64,000 bases of DNA from assembly GCA_965112735.1 (NCBI GenBank), contig OZ218965.1, positions 372,001 to 436,000 on the forward strand. Direction: 5' to 3'. This DNA is from Phaeosaccion multiseriatum (taxonomy: Eukaryota > Ochrophyta, other classes). Under the pieces are notes generated by a model. That model was not told where the DNA came from. It was given only the letters and a program-made list of their open reading frames with translations, and did no database searches. The stretch's first letter is position 1; the number at the start of each line of letters is the position of its first letter. Made by a program: the position numbers and the translations under genes. This document shows positions 29,932 to 47,154 of the stretch, piece by piece.

Positions 29932-31707
29932 GAGGAGGAGGAGGAGGAGGAGGAGGAGGAGGAGGAGGAGGAGGAGGAGGAGGAGGAGGAGGAGGGGGTC
30001 ACTGCCTTGATGTAGCGGGGATGGATACAGGGTCAGACTGCGCCAGCTGTGAGCTGTCTCTGATGGGAGGGCGCTGCCCCGTTAGAGCGCTGCAGCCGCA
30101 GTTTATCCTTTCATTCGCTTCTGACTCAAGGACTGTATGACTGACTCAATGACTTTCTTCTGTCCCTCTCTCTCTCTCCCTCTCCCTCCCTCTCCCTCCC
30201 TCTCCCTCCTTCCCTCTCTTCCTTCCTTCTTCCTTGCTTCCTTCCTTGATTCTTTCTCTCCCTTCCTTCCTTCCTTCCGTCCCTTCCTTCCTTCCTTCCG
30301 TCCCTTGCTTGCTTGCTTGCTTGCTTCTTCCTTCCCTACCTACCTCCCTTCCTTCCGAACGTCCTCCCTCAATCCATCCTCCCTGTTCCCTCCCTCTCCC
30401 TACCGCTCTCCTAGGCTGCTCATCCATCGGCAGCAGCCATCCGCATGCTCACTGCGCGTGGTTCGTGTGCGTGAGCACCTGTACCGAGGATCACGACACG
30501 CCTCCCCACCCCCACCCGCACCCCCACCTCCACCCTCACCCTCAGGCTTCAGACGCCTCACATCCCTCAGTTGATGCCAAATCTGCTGCCAAATCTGCTG
30601 CTGATTCTGTGGTGGGACAGGATGTGCTCAAGCTGTGCTTCGTCGACGTCGCCGCCCCTGAGACGCTTGCTACATGGGAGGTGGAGGTGGAGGCGCCAGT
30701 TGGTGATACAGCAGACGGGGGGGCGGACAGAGACGGCCTCTCCCCGAGGGGGGCGCGAAGGGGTGGAGCAGCAGCGGTGGCGATGGAGAGTGACCCAATG
30801 CCCTGCCCCATGCCGTGGGAAGTGCCCTGGCAGGTGAGTGCCGCTGCCAGAGAGAGGAGGGGGGATAGGGGGAACTTCATTGACTTATTCATAGGAATGT
30901 AGGGGGTGAGGTGAGGTGGGGTGGCCTGTGCCTGGGGGGGGGCTTGTCTTCTCCCTGCTCTGCTCTGCTGCTCTGTTGACTCTTTGTGGTACAGTATAGT
31001 GCGGCGCGTGGGTGCGTGCGTGCAGCCCTATCGACCCTCCCCCTCACCCCCTCACCCCCTCACCCCCTCACCCGTATTTCCCTCCCCTCGCCGTACGTTT
31101 CTGCTTGCACTGGACTGATTGATGCACGGCACTCATTTGGTTGGTCCCGATCGATACGATAATGGCACTCGTTTGGTTTGGTTATCCGACTGAGAAGGAG
31201 TCTCGAGAAGTGGCCGAGGAGGAGGTGGGGGCCTTGGGGGAGGCTCTCCACTGCCTTAAGAGAGGCGAGCGGCCCCACCCGGCAGCGCTTGACGCCTCCT
31301 CCCTCACGCACTTCCTGCAGGAGATGCTCCTCTCAAACGACCCCGGGGGGGCTCCTCCTGCCCCGGGGGGGACAAGCTCTGCAGGACCGCAGCTACCCGT
31401 AGTCACTCTCGTTGCGAACATCGACGGGATCAACAAGCGGTGGAGGGACGAAGCGGCATCGACTCTGCTCTTTGCCGAGAGTGTGTGTAGTGGGGAGGGA
31501 GGGGAGGCAGGGGAGGGAGGGGAGGGAGGGGAGGGAGGAGAGGAGAGCGGGACAGCGGGGGCTGCTCAACAACAACCCCCTTGGGGAGGAGAACCCCCTT
31601 GGGGAGGAGAGCGAGGAGGAGAAGGAGGAGGAGGAGGAGGAGGAGGAGGAGGAGGAGGAGGAGAGGGAGAAGGAGGAGGAGGAGGAGGAGGAGGGGAACA
31701 AGGAGGA

Positions 31708-31744
<37 letters not shown>

Positions 31745-32075
31745 GAGGAGGAGGAGGAAGAGGAGGAGGAAGAGTAGGAGAAGGAGGAGGAGAAGAAGCA
31801 GGAGTATCCCCCTGGGGAGTAGAGCGAGGAGGAACAGGAGGAGGAGGAGCTTGGCGCTCGTCAGAGCCGCTGCCGCTCTCGTCATTCCCCTCAAGTGCGT
31901 CCCTCGCATCGGCGGGCAGCGGGAGAGTGGGAGGGCAGGGGACCCAGGCATATGGGCAGCAGCAGGCATATGGGCAGCAGCAGGCATATGGACGAGGCTC
32001 CTCCTTGAGCAGCTTGTCCTCCTCTCCTCGCCAAGAGAGCCTCCCTCGCCAGCGGCGGCAGCAGCAGGTGGTGAT

Positions 32076-32111
<36 letters not shown>

Positions 32112-32379
32112 CCTCGAGAGACTCCACCTTCGGCAGACGCAGCTGCAGCAGTACCAACTACAGCACCAGCATCAGTACCCTCCGCTGCTACAACAGCAGC
32201 AGCACCAGCAGCAGCACCAGCAGCAGCATCGCATGATGGGCGGTAGTGGGCCTGTGGCAGGGTCTGTGGCAGGGTCTGTGGCAGGGTCTGGTGGGGTGAT
32301 TTTGCGGCGGCCGCTCTCCACACAGAGGAGGAGGGAGGCAGCGTTCCTGCAACTGCAGTCCAGCAAGTGGAAGCTGTGA
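26077..32379 (+). CDS. MSP-domain protein with a degenerate kinesin motor
   Basis: Exons are 26077-26367, 26521-27714, 27910-28641, 29368-29514, 29699-29825, 30415-30833 and about 31198-32379, giving about 1363 residues. Residues 1-110 resemble a major sperm protein/VAP domain (FSLSNPSSKSLVFKVKTTAP, then a GEGVIPPKAKCSIEI block). Residues 597-1067 follow kinesin motor order: LKVWCRVH, MAFLFDKAF, LLPGLDGTI, WRVSISALEMFGGTVTDLL, SSHPHAH (SSRSH site), LKLCFVDVAAPE (DLAGSE site), a LTHFLQEMLL block and STLLFAESV. The P-loop site reads LSSGSARLGKGD, with no GKT/GKS. Nucleotide binding is therefore doubtful. Acidic linkers and a long Gly/Glu/Gln tail follow. The last exon's acceptor is weak (31195 or 31198), and a GTAAGC at 27010 could be an alternative donor. 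Confidence 0.7.
28690..29150 (+). repeat. 23-bp minisatellite in intron of the MSP/kinesin-like gene
   Basis: About 20 copies of a 23-bp unit with core GTGTCAGGAC and a G-rich remainder. Copies differ mainly by AGAGGG versus AGACGG. Confidence 0.95.
29832..29999 (+). repeat. (GGA)n and GGAGGGGGA repeat in intron
   Basis: GGGGGAGGA repeats grade into about 105 bp of GGA in the intron 29826-30414. Confidence 0.93.
31490..32275 (+). repeat. Coding low-complexity tail: Gly/Glu, Ala and Gln runs
   Basis: GGA, GCA and CAG trinucleotide runs inside the last exon of the MSP/kinesin-like gene. They encode Gly-rich, Ala/Gly and Gln-rich stretches plus AYGQQQ repeats (31950-31990). Confidence 0.85.
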
Positions 32380-32490
32380 AGCTTGCTTGGAGAGCTCGGA
32401 TAAACCAATTGTAATGGTACTGTATTGATACCCTATACCCCTTATTCCCTCCCCTTCGCTAGTAACCTTCCCTTCCCTCCGGCCTCCGAT
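32380..32490. other. 111-bp convergent spacer
   Basis: It separates the stop codons of the MSP/kinesin-like gene and the Arf-like GTPase. The sequence is C/T-rich with TGTATTGATACC, and no separate terminator element can be named. Confidence 0.6.
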
Positions 32491-35745
<3,255 letters not shown>

Positions 35746-36708
35746 TTGCTGCGGTTGCTGCGGTTGCTGCTGGTGCTGCTGGTGCTGCTGGTGCTGCTGG
35801 TGCTGCTGGTGCTGCTGGTGCTGCTGGTGTTGCTGCTGCGGAGGGTATCCCGCCCCGCCTCCGCCTCCCCCCGCGCTTCCTCCTCCCCTGAGTGAGGAAG
35901 TCGGCAGGCTCGCTTTACAGCAGTCACGCTGACTGCACTCAGGGTTGGTCCTGGATCCTCCGCTGTGGCAGGCATCGGGACAGAGAGCAGTGAATGAGTG
36001 AAATGGGGGTTAGACAGTTCATGCGACAGGAGGGCCGTCCGTTCCCTTCTCTCGCTCTCACTCTTTTCAATCTGCATCTATCTATCTTGCTGCGGCTGCA
36101 GGCAGTAGAAAGGGCAGCAGGCAAAGCGAATCTTTCGGTAACGCGGGCTTGCTCTCCTCCTGAAGGAGCATCAGCCTCATGGTCGTTGAGATACACGCAT
36201 TCACCGACACGTGTCGACTTCATCCTCCTCCTCAGTCGCTCACCTCGGGTTGGCTCGTGGCAATATACGGCCCTTGCCCTCCACGGGGACGGCGAGTAGC
36301 CATAAGGCGCAAGCCCACTTCATCGCTCGCGATTATGCTGGCTTGGAAGCCGAGTTTTTTTGCTCATTTTCTCATTTCCTGCGCTCTCTTCAAATGGCAC
36401 AGATTCTACCTCCGGACCATCCACGCACGCACACACGAACGACCGTTCGTCAGCGGGACACGCGCCATGACCACCTGGCACCCGGCAGCCGGCAGCCGGC
36501 TTCTTCACTTCTTGCCCCTCGGAGTGAAGTAAGTGGTCCTACCTCTGTTCGACTGTGTGCCAATCACACACGCAGCCGCGCAGCCAGCAGCCAAGGGCCG
36601 AAAAGGAGCTTGTTCATTCGTCGTTGTTTCCTTTTTTTCTTGGTTTGTCGAGTACTCCGAAATTTTAGGTTGCCCTCGGAGCTGTGCTTGTTGAAGAACA
36701 AAAGGCGG
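35746..36708. other. Spacer upstream of the Arf-like gene
   Basis: The first about 90 bp is a GCTGCTGGT 9-bp repeat (35758-35840) that continues the Q-rich reading frame as HQQ. Beyond about 36000 there is ordinary sequence with no recognised gene or array, ending at the 3' end of the broken minus-strand gene. Confidence 0.5.
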
Positions 36709-37401
36709 TCAGTGTCTCGGTAGGCGGGTAGTCGTTAGGACTCCCAGGGAGCCACGGCTCGCATCCTCCCAACGTGCTGCTTCCGTCACGTCGTCCCCCA
36801 GTGAGTGCTCTCTCCTCCTGACGCTGGACTGGCTGGACTGGCTAAAGCCGAAGGTGTCGTACATGTAGGGGAGCTTCCCGTTGGACGGCACAAACATGTC
36901 CTGTAGGTGTCCGTTCGTGTAGTAAGTGCTGCAGTGCCGTGCTCGTCGAAAGAGTCGTGCCAGGGGAGGTGAGCGAGGAAGGCGTGACCCCAGCCGAAGG
37001 AGGGGGGGGGGCAGCAGTGGCCCCAGCAGCGGCCCGAGTAGACCTCGTCGTTGTCCCTGCAAGAAGGAGGAGAAAGGAAAGGGGGAAGTGAGGAACTGAG
37101 GGCGGAGGCGCTTCGCAAACAAGTAAGTTGAGCGGGATGAGGCCCTTCTCACCACACACACCACTCACCAGTCCATCACGAACGTCTCATCTGCAGCGCT
37201 CAACCGCTTCATCATGAGCCAGTAGACAGTAGAAGTACGCATGCGTGGGGCCAAAGATGGGGTCGAGCGCGGCGCCCAATAGGGAAGAGAAGAGAGGCAA
37301 CGAGCCTGGTGCACAGAGCGAGTTGGCAGTCCACACCATCACCTACTCCAAGACGGCTTTCCGCTGTACACGATGCCCGACAAGTCTTCGTCCGACAGGG
37401 T
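36709..37401 (-). pseudogene. Unidentified gene with two frameshifting duplications, 5' end missing
   Basis: Three spliced segments can be read: 37401-37347, 37305-37169 and 37056-36709, with clean acceptors and donors in matching phases. Protein-like stretches are LSDEDLSGIVYSGKPSW, LGAALDPIFGPTHAYFY, YWLMMKRLSAADETFVMDW, DNDEVYSGRCWGHCC and YYTNGHLQDMFVPSNGKLPY. The frame breaks twice. A 7-bp direct duplication (37220-37226 and 37227-37233) lies between PTHAYFY and YWLMM. An 8-bp duplicated stretch around 36925-36937 lies before YYTNGHL. Each insertion sits at a tandem duplicate. No N-terminal exon is seen; the sequence upstream is the AGAC array. I do not recognise the family. It could be a decayed gene, or intact with assembly errors. 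Confidence 0.5.
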
Positions 37402-38487
<1,086 letters not shown>

Positions 38488-39480
38488 ATGCGCGGGTTAT
38501 CCATCAATACGGCACCCGCTGCTACGGAGGAGAGTTCTCTGCTGCAGTACAGGCCCGGTTCCAGGACATCGAGGGCGGGGGATCGTCACTCTTCCCAAGG
38601 CAGGACGCAATTTGAGACAAGGACACAAAGCTTGAGAAGGTACGGTTGGGTAGCTTCCTGTTGCTTTCGCGCCCATCAAACACTTTCCCTGTGTTGCTTA
38701 CGACTGCGACAGGCTCCCCTTGGAGGGTGGACTGGCGAAGCGCTTGGCCGGAGGCGGCAGGGGCAAGAGTAGATACATCTCAGCTTCTGTCGCAGAGACG
38801 CGGAGGGAACAAGCTCTTCCAGCGAACATCACGAGCGGTGGGCTTGGTCGCGTCTCGGTTTACTGTCTCAGCCGGAAGATAGACATCGTGTGCTTCTGGA
38901 GGTAGGTCAAGCAAGGAAAGGGGAAGGTTTGGACCTCTTTCAAGCCTTCTCTCTTGTCCACTGCAGGTACGGAGCCGCCAGGGATGGGATGGGGCTACCG
39001 CACGAGGAGGATGCGGGGGTTGGCCTGAATCACCCGAGGAGGCAAGGCCACGACCGAGGGCATCCACACGACTTCCCACTCAGGTCAGGCCAGGGTCAGA
39101 CGAGGGCATGACGACCCCCCTGCGTTCGTCTCATCCGCCTCGCTGTGCCGCAGTCAGCAAGCAGCGGAAATGGAGGCTCTGGTCGATGAGCAGCCGGAGG
39201 AGGCCCAGACCAGCCAGGCGGAAGAGTGGAAGACGCAGCTGCACGGCGAGGTTGTGCACAGCTGGACGGTGAGTACGAAGAGAATTTACTTGTTCAGTTA
39301 CAGCAGCGCGCCACGCAAAGGAGCTGACCACCTTCGTCTCTTGCGCCCGTCTCAGGAAAAGAGCGACAGCCACAAGTCCAGCACGTGAGATCAGGAGGTG
39401 TCCTTCGAGGGGCTGAACAAGGAGGGCCTTGACCCACCCAATGACGCCACTGCTGCTGCTGCTGTTGCTGCTGCTGGTGC

Positions 39481-39512
<32 letters not shown>

Positions 39513-40468
39513 CTGCTCTCTCAGACACGGCCGGCACACCATGTACTTCGATTACGGCTGCGTTGTCCTTTGGGGCTTTACGCTGCCCGAGGAGCGCTTG
39601 CTGCTCAAGGAGGTAGGGCCGTTGTTTACCCTGCCCATCTGTGAGTCGGCCCAACACCGTCAACTGACAACAACCAATCACCAACGCATCCAGGTAGAGC
39701 CCTTCCTAATCGGCCCCGTCAGCGCGGCTGAGCTGCAGGAGTGCCACGACGACATGACGTACGCGGAGCCCGTCCAGGAGGAGCAGGAACCAGGGGCCAA
39801 GGATAAGTAAGCTAATGAATACCGAGCCTGGCCCTGGCCCTGTATCTGACCCTGATCCTTACCCTGCCCTGCTTCCTCCGCCCCGCCTTGCGGCTCGCGT
39901 TGGAAGGGGCAAGGCAGAGGCCGGCGGGCTGGGGCACGACCTTCGCAAGTTCGGCTTCATCAAGCGCGACAAGGTCAGTCTGCAGATGTAGCAGTTGGTG
40001 ATACGGCCCGTCGACATACACTTGGCAGCAGCAGCAAGAGAGAGAGGGCGGAGGCCTTCCTCCAACCCAGAGGCGGCCAGGAGGGGCAATCAAGCAGAAG
40101 CCGAGGCCCTCCTCCACCCTGGCTGACTGACGCCCCCCCACATGGTGTGCAGATCTACCTCCAGACCAATGATCCCCTGGAGAAGCTGTCGTACTCCTTT
40201 GCTCTGGGACAGAGGTAAGGCGAGGGTAAGGCGAGGGTAAGGCTGATGGACTGTGCGTGAGTGGGGTACGGCATCGCATGCCTTGTGAGTGGTAAACGCC
40301 GTCAGCTGTGCTGCTCATCCACCATTCTATCGCCTTTGCTTTGCTAACCAAAGCGCGCGCTCTCTCTCTCTCTCTCTCTGCCCCCGCAGCTCCAAGCTCG
40401 TGCTGTTTGAGTCACGGCTCGACGAAACCATCGAGCTCTCGAGAAAGCACCCTGAGGTTCCTGTAGCA

Positions 40469-40510
<42 letters not shown>

Positions 40511-41541
40511 TCGTGCGCCGTTTGTTGCTGATGGACTCACGCACTGCTTTGTACGTCCTCTCTCTCGACCCTCAGATGCTCGCCCAGACGGGTGCCATTG
40601 GCCTCATAGAAAGTGAGATCCATAAGATGATGGGCAAGGTATGTAAATCAGACAGCCTGTGAGTTGAAGTCAGACAGCCTGTGAGTTGAAGTCAGACAGC
40701 CTGTGAGTTGAAGTCAGACAGCTTATCAGAGAGCCTGGAGTAGGGTGGGGCTAGCCTGTGTGAGTCTTGCGCCCTTCTTGCTGACCTGCTGCCGTGCCCC
40801 CCTCCCCCCCGGGGGTCTCCTCAGAACATCATGGAGCGTCACGAGGTGTGTGCGTACGTGGGAGACAACACACACGAGAGAGAGGACGCCCCCACAGACC
40901 ACAGCGGGAGGAGGAGCTGAACGTCGCTTCCTTCTTCCTTCTCCGCCTGCTCTTGGCTTTGTCTTTTGACAACCTCTTTTGATGCGCTACTCGCATCCGC
41001 CCCAGGTGAATTTGCACTCCTCCCTGCTGGACACGCCGGAGTTCTTCTGGGAGGAGGAGGAAGATGTGTACGAGCTGCGCTATACGAGCATGCGCTGCTA
41101 CCTTGACATGGAGCGGCGGGTGGAGGTGGTCAACCTGCGGCTAGACATACTCGAGAGCTTGCTCAACACGCTCAGCACCCACCTCACGTGAGTGATGAGT
41201 GAGCACAAAGCCTGGACCGGCGGCGGGCTGTGTCACTGCGCCCCGCCCTCCTCTGCTCTCTGCTCTGACCACCTGACTGCATCTGTCTCTCTCTCCTTCT
41301 CTCCCTAACTGACCACCTGCCTGCCCGCCCCTCTTTCCTCGCAGCAACAAGCACTCGTCTCGTCTGGAACTCATCATCATCTTCCTCATCGTTCTCGAAG
41401 TAAGCGCATGCACCAACCACCCTTGCTCCCTTGAAACTGCCTCACGACCCACCCACCCTGCCCCCCCCTGCTTGCCGGCAGGTAGCGATAGACTTGTTTT
41501 GGGTGTGGAAGGACACGAGCCTGTCGAAGCATCATGTGTGA
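38488..41541 (+). CDS. RMD1/RMND1 family protein (DUF155)
   Basis: Fifteen exons: 38488-38639, 38713-38901, 38967-39083, 39154-39268, 39356-39384, 39525-39612, 39694-39806, 39907-39973, 40153-40214, 40390-40456 (or 40462), 40576-40638, 40825-40845, 41006-41187, 41345-41399 and 41482-41541, giving about 459 residues. Family marks are RVSVYCLSRKIDI, FDYGCVVLWGFTLPEE, KLSYSFALGQSSKLVLFE, LDTPEFFWEEEE and YLDMERRVEVVNLRLDILE, plus a C-terminal hydrophobic segment ELIIIFLIVLEVAIDLFW. RMD1 and human RMND1 are membrane-anchored proteins; RMND1 acts in mitochondria and supports translation. The 21-nt exon 40825-40845 encodes NIMERHE and is needed to fill the conserved block before VNLHSSLLDT. The acceptor at 39906 is weak but restores frame. 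Confidence 0.92.
40477..40509 (+). repeat. (TG)n in RMD1-like intron
   Basis: Short TG run soon after the donor. Confidence 0.85.
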
Positions 41542-41873
41542 GGAGGCAGCGCGTGCAGGTCTTGTTCTTCTTCTTCTTCTTCTCCTTCTTTTTCCTCGAA
41601 AGAGACATGATCAGGGGCGGTGGACTGAGTCTTGCCTGTGCCTGTCTACAATTGAAATCAGAGTTAAGTTACCTTCAGTGGTAAAAACTTTGGTTATTAA
41701 CAGGAGGCGCCTTTTATGAAATGGAGAGGAGAGGGAAGGTCCTCTTCTCTCGTCTTTCCAGCCAGGGCCACGGCGGAGGGTCATGGCAACGCGGGGTCGA
41801 TGGTGGGAGGAGTGCCTGGGCATTGAACGAGTGGGGGAGGCGCACGGGGAGCGAAGAGGTGTGCTCGAGGGCG
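41542..41873. other. Convergent spacer with possible alternative 3' exon
   Basis: 332 bp between RMD1-like and membrane-protein stop codons. A minus-strand frame extends across it to 41611 and could serve as an alternative longer last exon of the membrane-protein gene (acceptor near 41904). A CTT run lies at 41570-41595. Confidence 0.5.
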
Positions 41874-43906
41874 TTAGCTTCGTAGTCGGTAGTCCGCGTC
41901 TGGGGTCTGGGAGGACAGGAAGAATGCAAGGTGCGACCCAGGGGGGGGGGTGGGGGGTGCTTGGGCTTGGGCTGGGCTGTCTCTGTACGGCACTCACCGA
42001 ACCAGGACTTGACCCAGATGGCTAAGATGGACACAGTACCCCACGACAGCCCTGTTACCACTCCGGCGTCCACGATGGACCTCCACGGGTACGGCAGCTT
42101 CTTCACCAGCTGCACCAGACAGAACACACCGCCCGTCAGGCACCACGACACGATCTGGGGGGGGGGATGGCAGTGGATGGTAGAGGATGGCAGTGGATGG
42201 GGTACCGCGAGGAGGGCGTGTGGGCCTCTCGGCAGTCAGAAGGGCCAGGAAGCCACGCACCCACACAGAGAGAAAGAGAGAGAGAGAGAAAGAAAGTGGA
42301 AGAGGCATACACAAGCGCACACATTCACGTACACACAGAGAGAGCGACATGCACACAAATACACACACGCGCCGAGGGCCTTCCTTCTCTCACCAAGCGC
42401 CTCTTGCTAGCGTGGAACAGTCCCATGCTGTACGGACCCGCCAGGACCACCCGCAGCGGACCCGCGCTCTGCGAGGATATGTCAACAAATGGGCACAGGC
42501 AGGGGAGAGACGGGAGAGAGAGTGTGTGTGTGTGTGGAAGAGCAAGAGAGAAGCGAGGGGGGGCAACGTATGAATAAAAAAAAAAGCACAAAGAAGCACA
42601 AGCAGCGAGGGACGTTCGGGTCAGGCCTAGCGCCACCCGTCTTACGCTGTCCACAGGCCTAGCGCCACCCGTCTCTGTCCACAGGCCTAGCGCCACCCGT
42701 CTCTGTCCACAGGTCTAGCGCCACCCGTCTCTGTCCACAGGTCTACCGCCACCCTCTCACCTTGTCCAGGGTGAGAGCTCTCTTGACCACGAGAGGGGAG
42801 AACTTTTTCTGGAAGCCCTTGACGCCCTCCACGTAGGCCATGAGCAACGAGAAGCCCCCGTACAGGGCCCAGTGGAAGCTGGAGAAGTCTCCCTGCTCCA
42901 ACGGAGAGGAGCGGAGCGACAGGAGCAGAAGCAAACCAGATAGATTAGACACGGGAGGAGCCAGAAGGGCTTGTTCGCCAGCCCCATATCGCCACCTTCC
43001 ACTCTCCTCCAACTGCTGCGCCCACCATGACAAAGAAGCGACCTACCTGAGAAAAGGGCTGAGTGGCGTGCGGGGCGAGCCTCTTGAGTGCGTTGCCGAG
43101 GATGGCCACGACGCTGAGTACGCCCCACGCCGACACGAATCCAAACCGCGAAGCAGCGACGGAGCCCTGCGGAAACGCGCGGCGATAAGGTATACACGTG
43201 AGCCACGGCCGTCTCTCTTCTCTCTCCAGTCCTCATGCCGAGTGCTCTTACCTCAGCTGCTCCGCCTCCCCTAACCCTGCTCTGCACCGCTAAGGGCTGC
43301 GACCCGCTGGACGAGCCTCCGCCCCGCGCCATATGCATGGCTACAAGCACGGGCGTGGCTGCCGTCTTTCTGCGCCCAGTCCTAGACGAGTTGAGCCACG
43401 ACTTCGCGGACATGGGCGACAAGACACTTCTTGAAGGACTGTCCACAGGGCCTGCGAAAAGGAGAGAACGAGAAGGGAGGGACCAGAGGGAGATGGTTTG
43501 GGGATACTGTCAGCATGCGCTCCGCTGCTGCACTTGTACACCCGACACTCGTGAACACAAGGGAGTTATCGTAATAAACATGTTCAGTATCATATTTTCG
43601 CCTCCTCCCGCTCATCTCTTTCTCCCTGTGCTGCAGCAGCAGGACCTGGGGCTGTGCAGGTGCTCCGGCACCTGGAAACTTACTCGCATGTAATTTCCCT
43701 CGCAGCCCAGCCCCTGCCGCTCTCTCTGCCCCTGACGCCGAACCCGACCCTGCTGCGGTGTAAGCCATTGCCAGGGGACGACGGCTCAAAGCACCGCTGT
43801 GCTCCGATGGACCGCAACAGCAGGGCGTGACGTACGCAGACGAGGAGGTCGCGCTGGTCAGAAGCACACTGGATAGGAGCACGAGCGCCGGGCGAAGAAG
43901 ACCCAT
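41874..43906 (-). CDS. Plastid-targeted multi-pass membrane protein of unknown function
   Basis: Exons are 43906-43684, 43451-43252, 43166-43047, 42892-42761, 42468-42394, 42154-41998 and 41899-41874, giving about 310 residues. The N-terminus GLLRPALVLLSSVLLTSATS with SSSAYVTP after it looks like a bipartite presequence, with a Y in place of the usual F at the cleavage site. Membrane-like segments follow: FGFVSAWGVLSVVAILGNAL, ALYGGFSLLMAYVEG, GGVFCLVQLV and GLSWGTVSILAIWVKSWF. The most conserved-looking part is GVKGFQKKFSPLVVKRAL, then GLFHASKRRLIVSWCLTGG and PYPWRSIVDAGVVTG. I recall similar uncharacterised proteins in bacteria and algae but cannot name a family. The 26-nt last exon is the less certain end. 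Confidence 0.72.
42610..42752 (-). repeat. Approximately 28-bp tandem repeat in intron
   Basis: About five copies of a unit with CTAGCGCCACCCGTC followed by CTGTCCACAGG, ending just before the donor of the 42892-42761 exon. Confidence 0.9.
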
Positions 43907-44067
43907 GCGAAGAACAAGTGAGGGTTGGGCGGACAGGGGGAGGGGCAGGGCATTTGAAATTGATACCAAATCACCTCCTGCATCCATCCCATCTCACCTC
44001 TTCTCCTCCTCTCCTGTGTGTCTTTAACACACCAACACCATCAGCAGGAGGCTGCTTGAAAGCAGTG
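43907..44067. promoter_or_regulatory. Shared upstream region of membrane-protein gene and GCN5
   Basis: Only 161 bp separate the two start codons. The sequence includes GATACCAAATCACC and a CTTTAACACACCAACACC stretch. A bidirectional role is inferred from geometry. Confidence 0.5.
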
Positions 44068-46512
<2,445 letters not shown>

Positions 46513-46601
46513 AACGCGTACGACCCTTATATAAAAATCCATGTATTTACACCCCACCGGTACACTTCCTCTTGGGTCCGATGGCAACCCCTTCTACAAG
46601 A

Positions 46602-47057
46602 TTAGCTCGTCGCCTTTGGCTCCCTGTCCTCCGGCCAGCCGTGCTTAAGTATTCTCTCCGCCGTGCGAGAATTTAGCTTGGCCTTTCTCTGTGCGTCCTG
46701 CATCTCCTCAATCGCCCTGGGCTTGGATTGATCAAAGTAGCCTGCAGGAGGCGTTCGAGCAGAGCGGCAGAGAGGCGCAAGAGTGAATTTTGGGTGGAGG
46801 GAGAGGGAGGAGTTTGCCAGCACCCGACCCACCCTCCTGCTCACCATGACCAGCCTTCTTCTTCTTGACAAGAGGGGCAGCGCTCAAGCCGAGCAAGATT
46901 AAACTTCCGACCAACACCTGAGTTGGGAAGAAAGGGCGAGAAAAGAAGGAGATGAAGACTTTGCGGACCGAATCATCGGCTGAAGCCTACCTACCTTTGA
47001 ACGGTTCGAGCCGGGCAGCCTCTCCACCCACCCTGAGAAGCCCGAAAAAGGCGGCAT
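46602..47057 (-). CDS. Small single-pass membrane protein, unknown
   Basis: Three exons, 47057-46995, 46917-46845 and 46741-46602, give 91 residues with consistent phases. One hydrophobic segment, VLVGSLILLGLSAAPLV, is followed by KKKKAGHG. A helical charged tail (AIEEMQDAQRKAKLNSRTAER) ends in KHGWPEDREPKATS. I do not recognise the family. The positive residues after the membrane segment suggest one orientation in an organelle or ER membrane, but nothing more can be said. It lies head to head with TFIIS, with 97 bp between start codons. Confidence 0.6.
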
Positions 47058-47154
47058 CCTCCACCTGAAGCTGTCCAGCGATCAGATGTGGGATTATTGA
47101 TGTGGGGGATAGAAGAGGCGTGGACAAAGAGCTATTCGTAAGTCATTGAAGGTG
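47058..47154. promoter_or_regulatory. 97-bp divergent intergenic region
   Basis: The shortest head-to-head spacer in the window, between the small membrane protein and TFIIS. Both 5' leaders and any shared core promoter must fit here or overlap the genes. No motif can be named. Confidence 0.5.

Noticed and set aside
41611-41904. Longer alternative last exon of the plastid membrane-protein gene
   Set aside because: It is open, but the encoded sequence is arginine/proline-rich and would nearly reach the RMD1-like stop. The 26-nt exon gives a compact end. It is kept only as an alternative.
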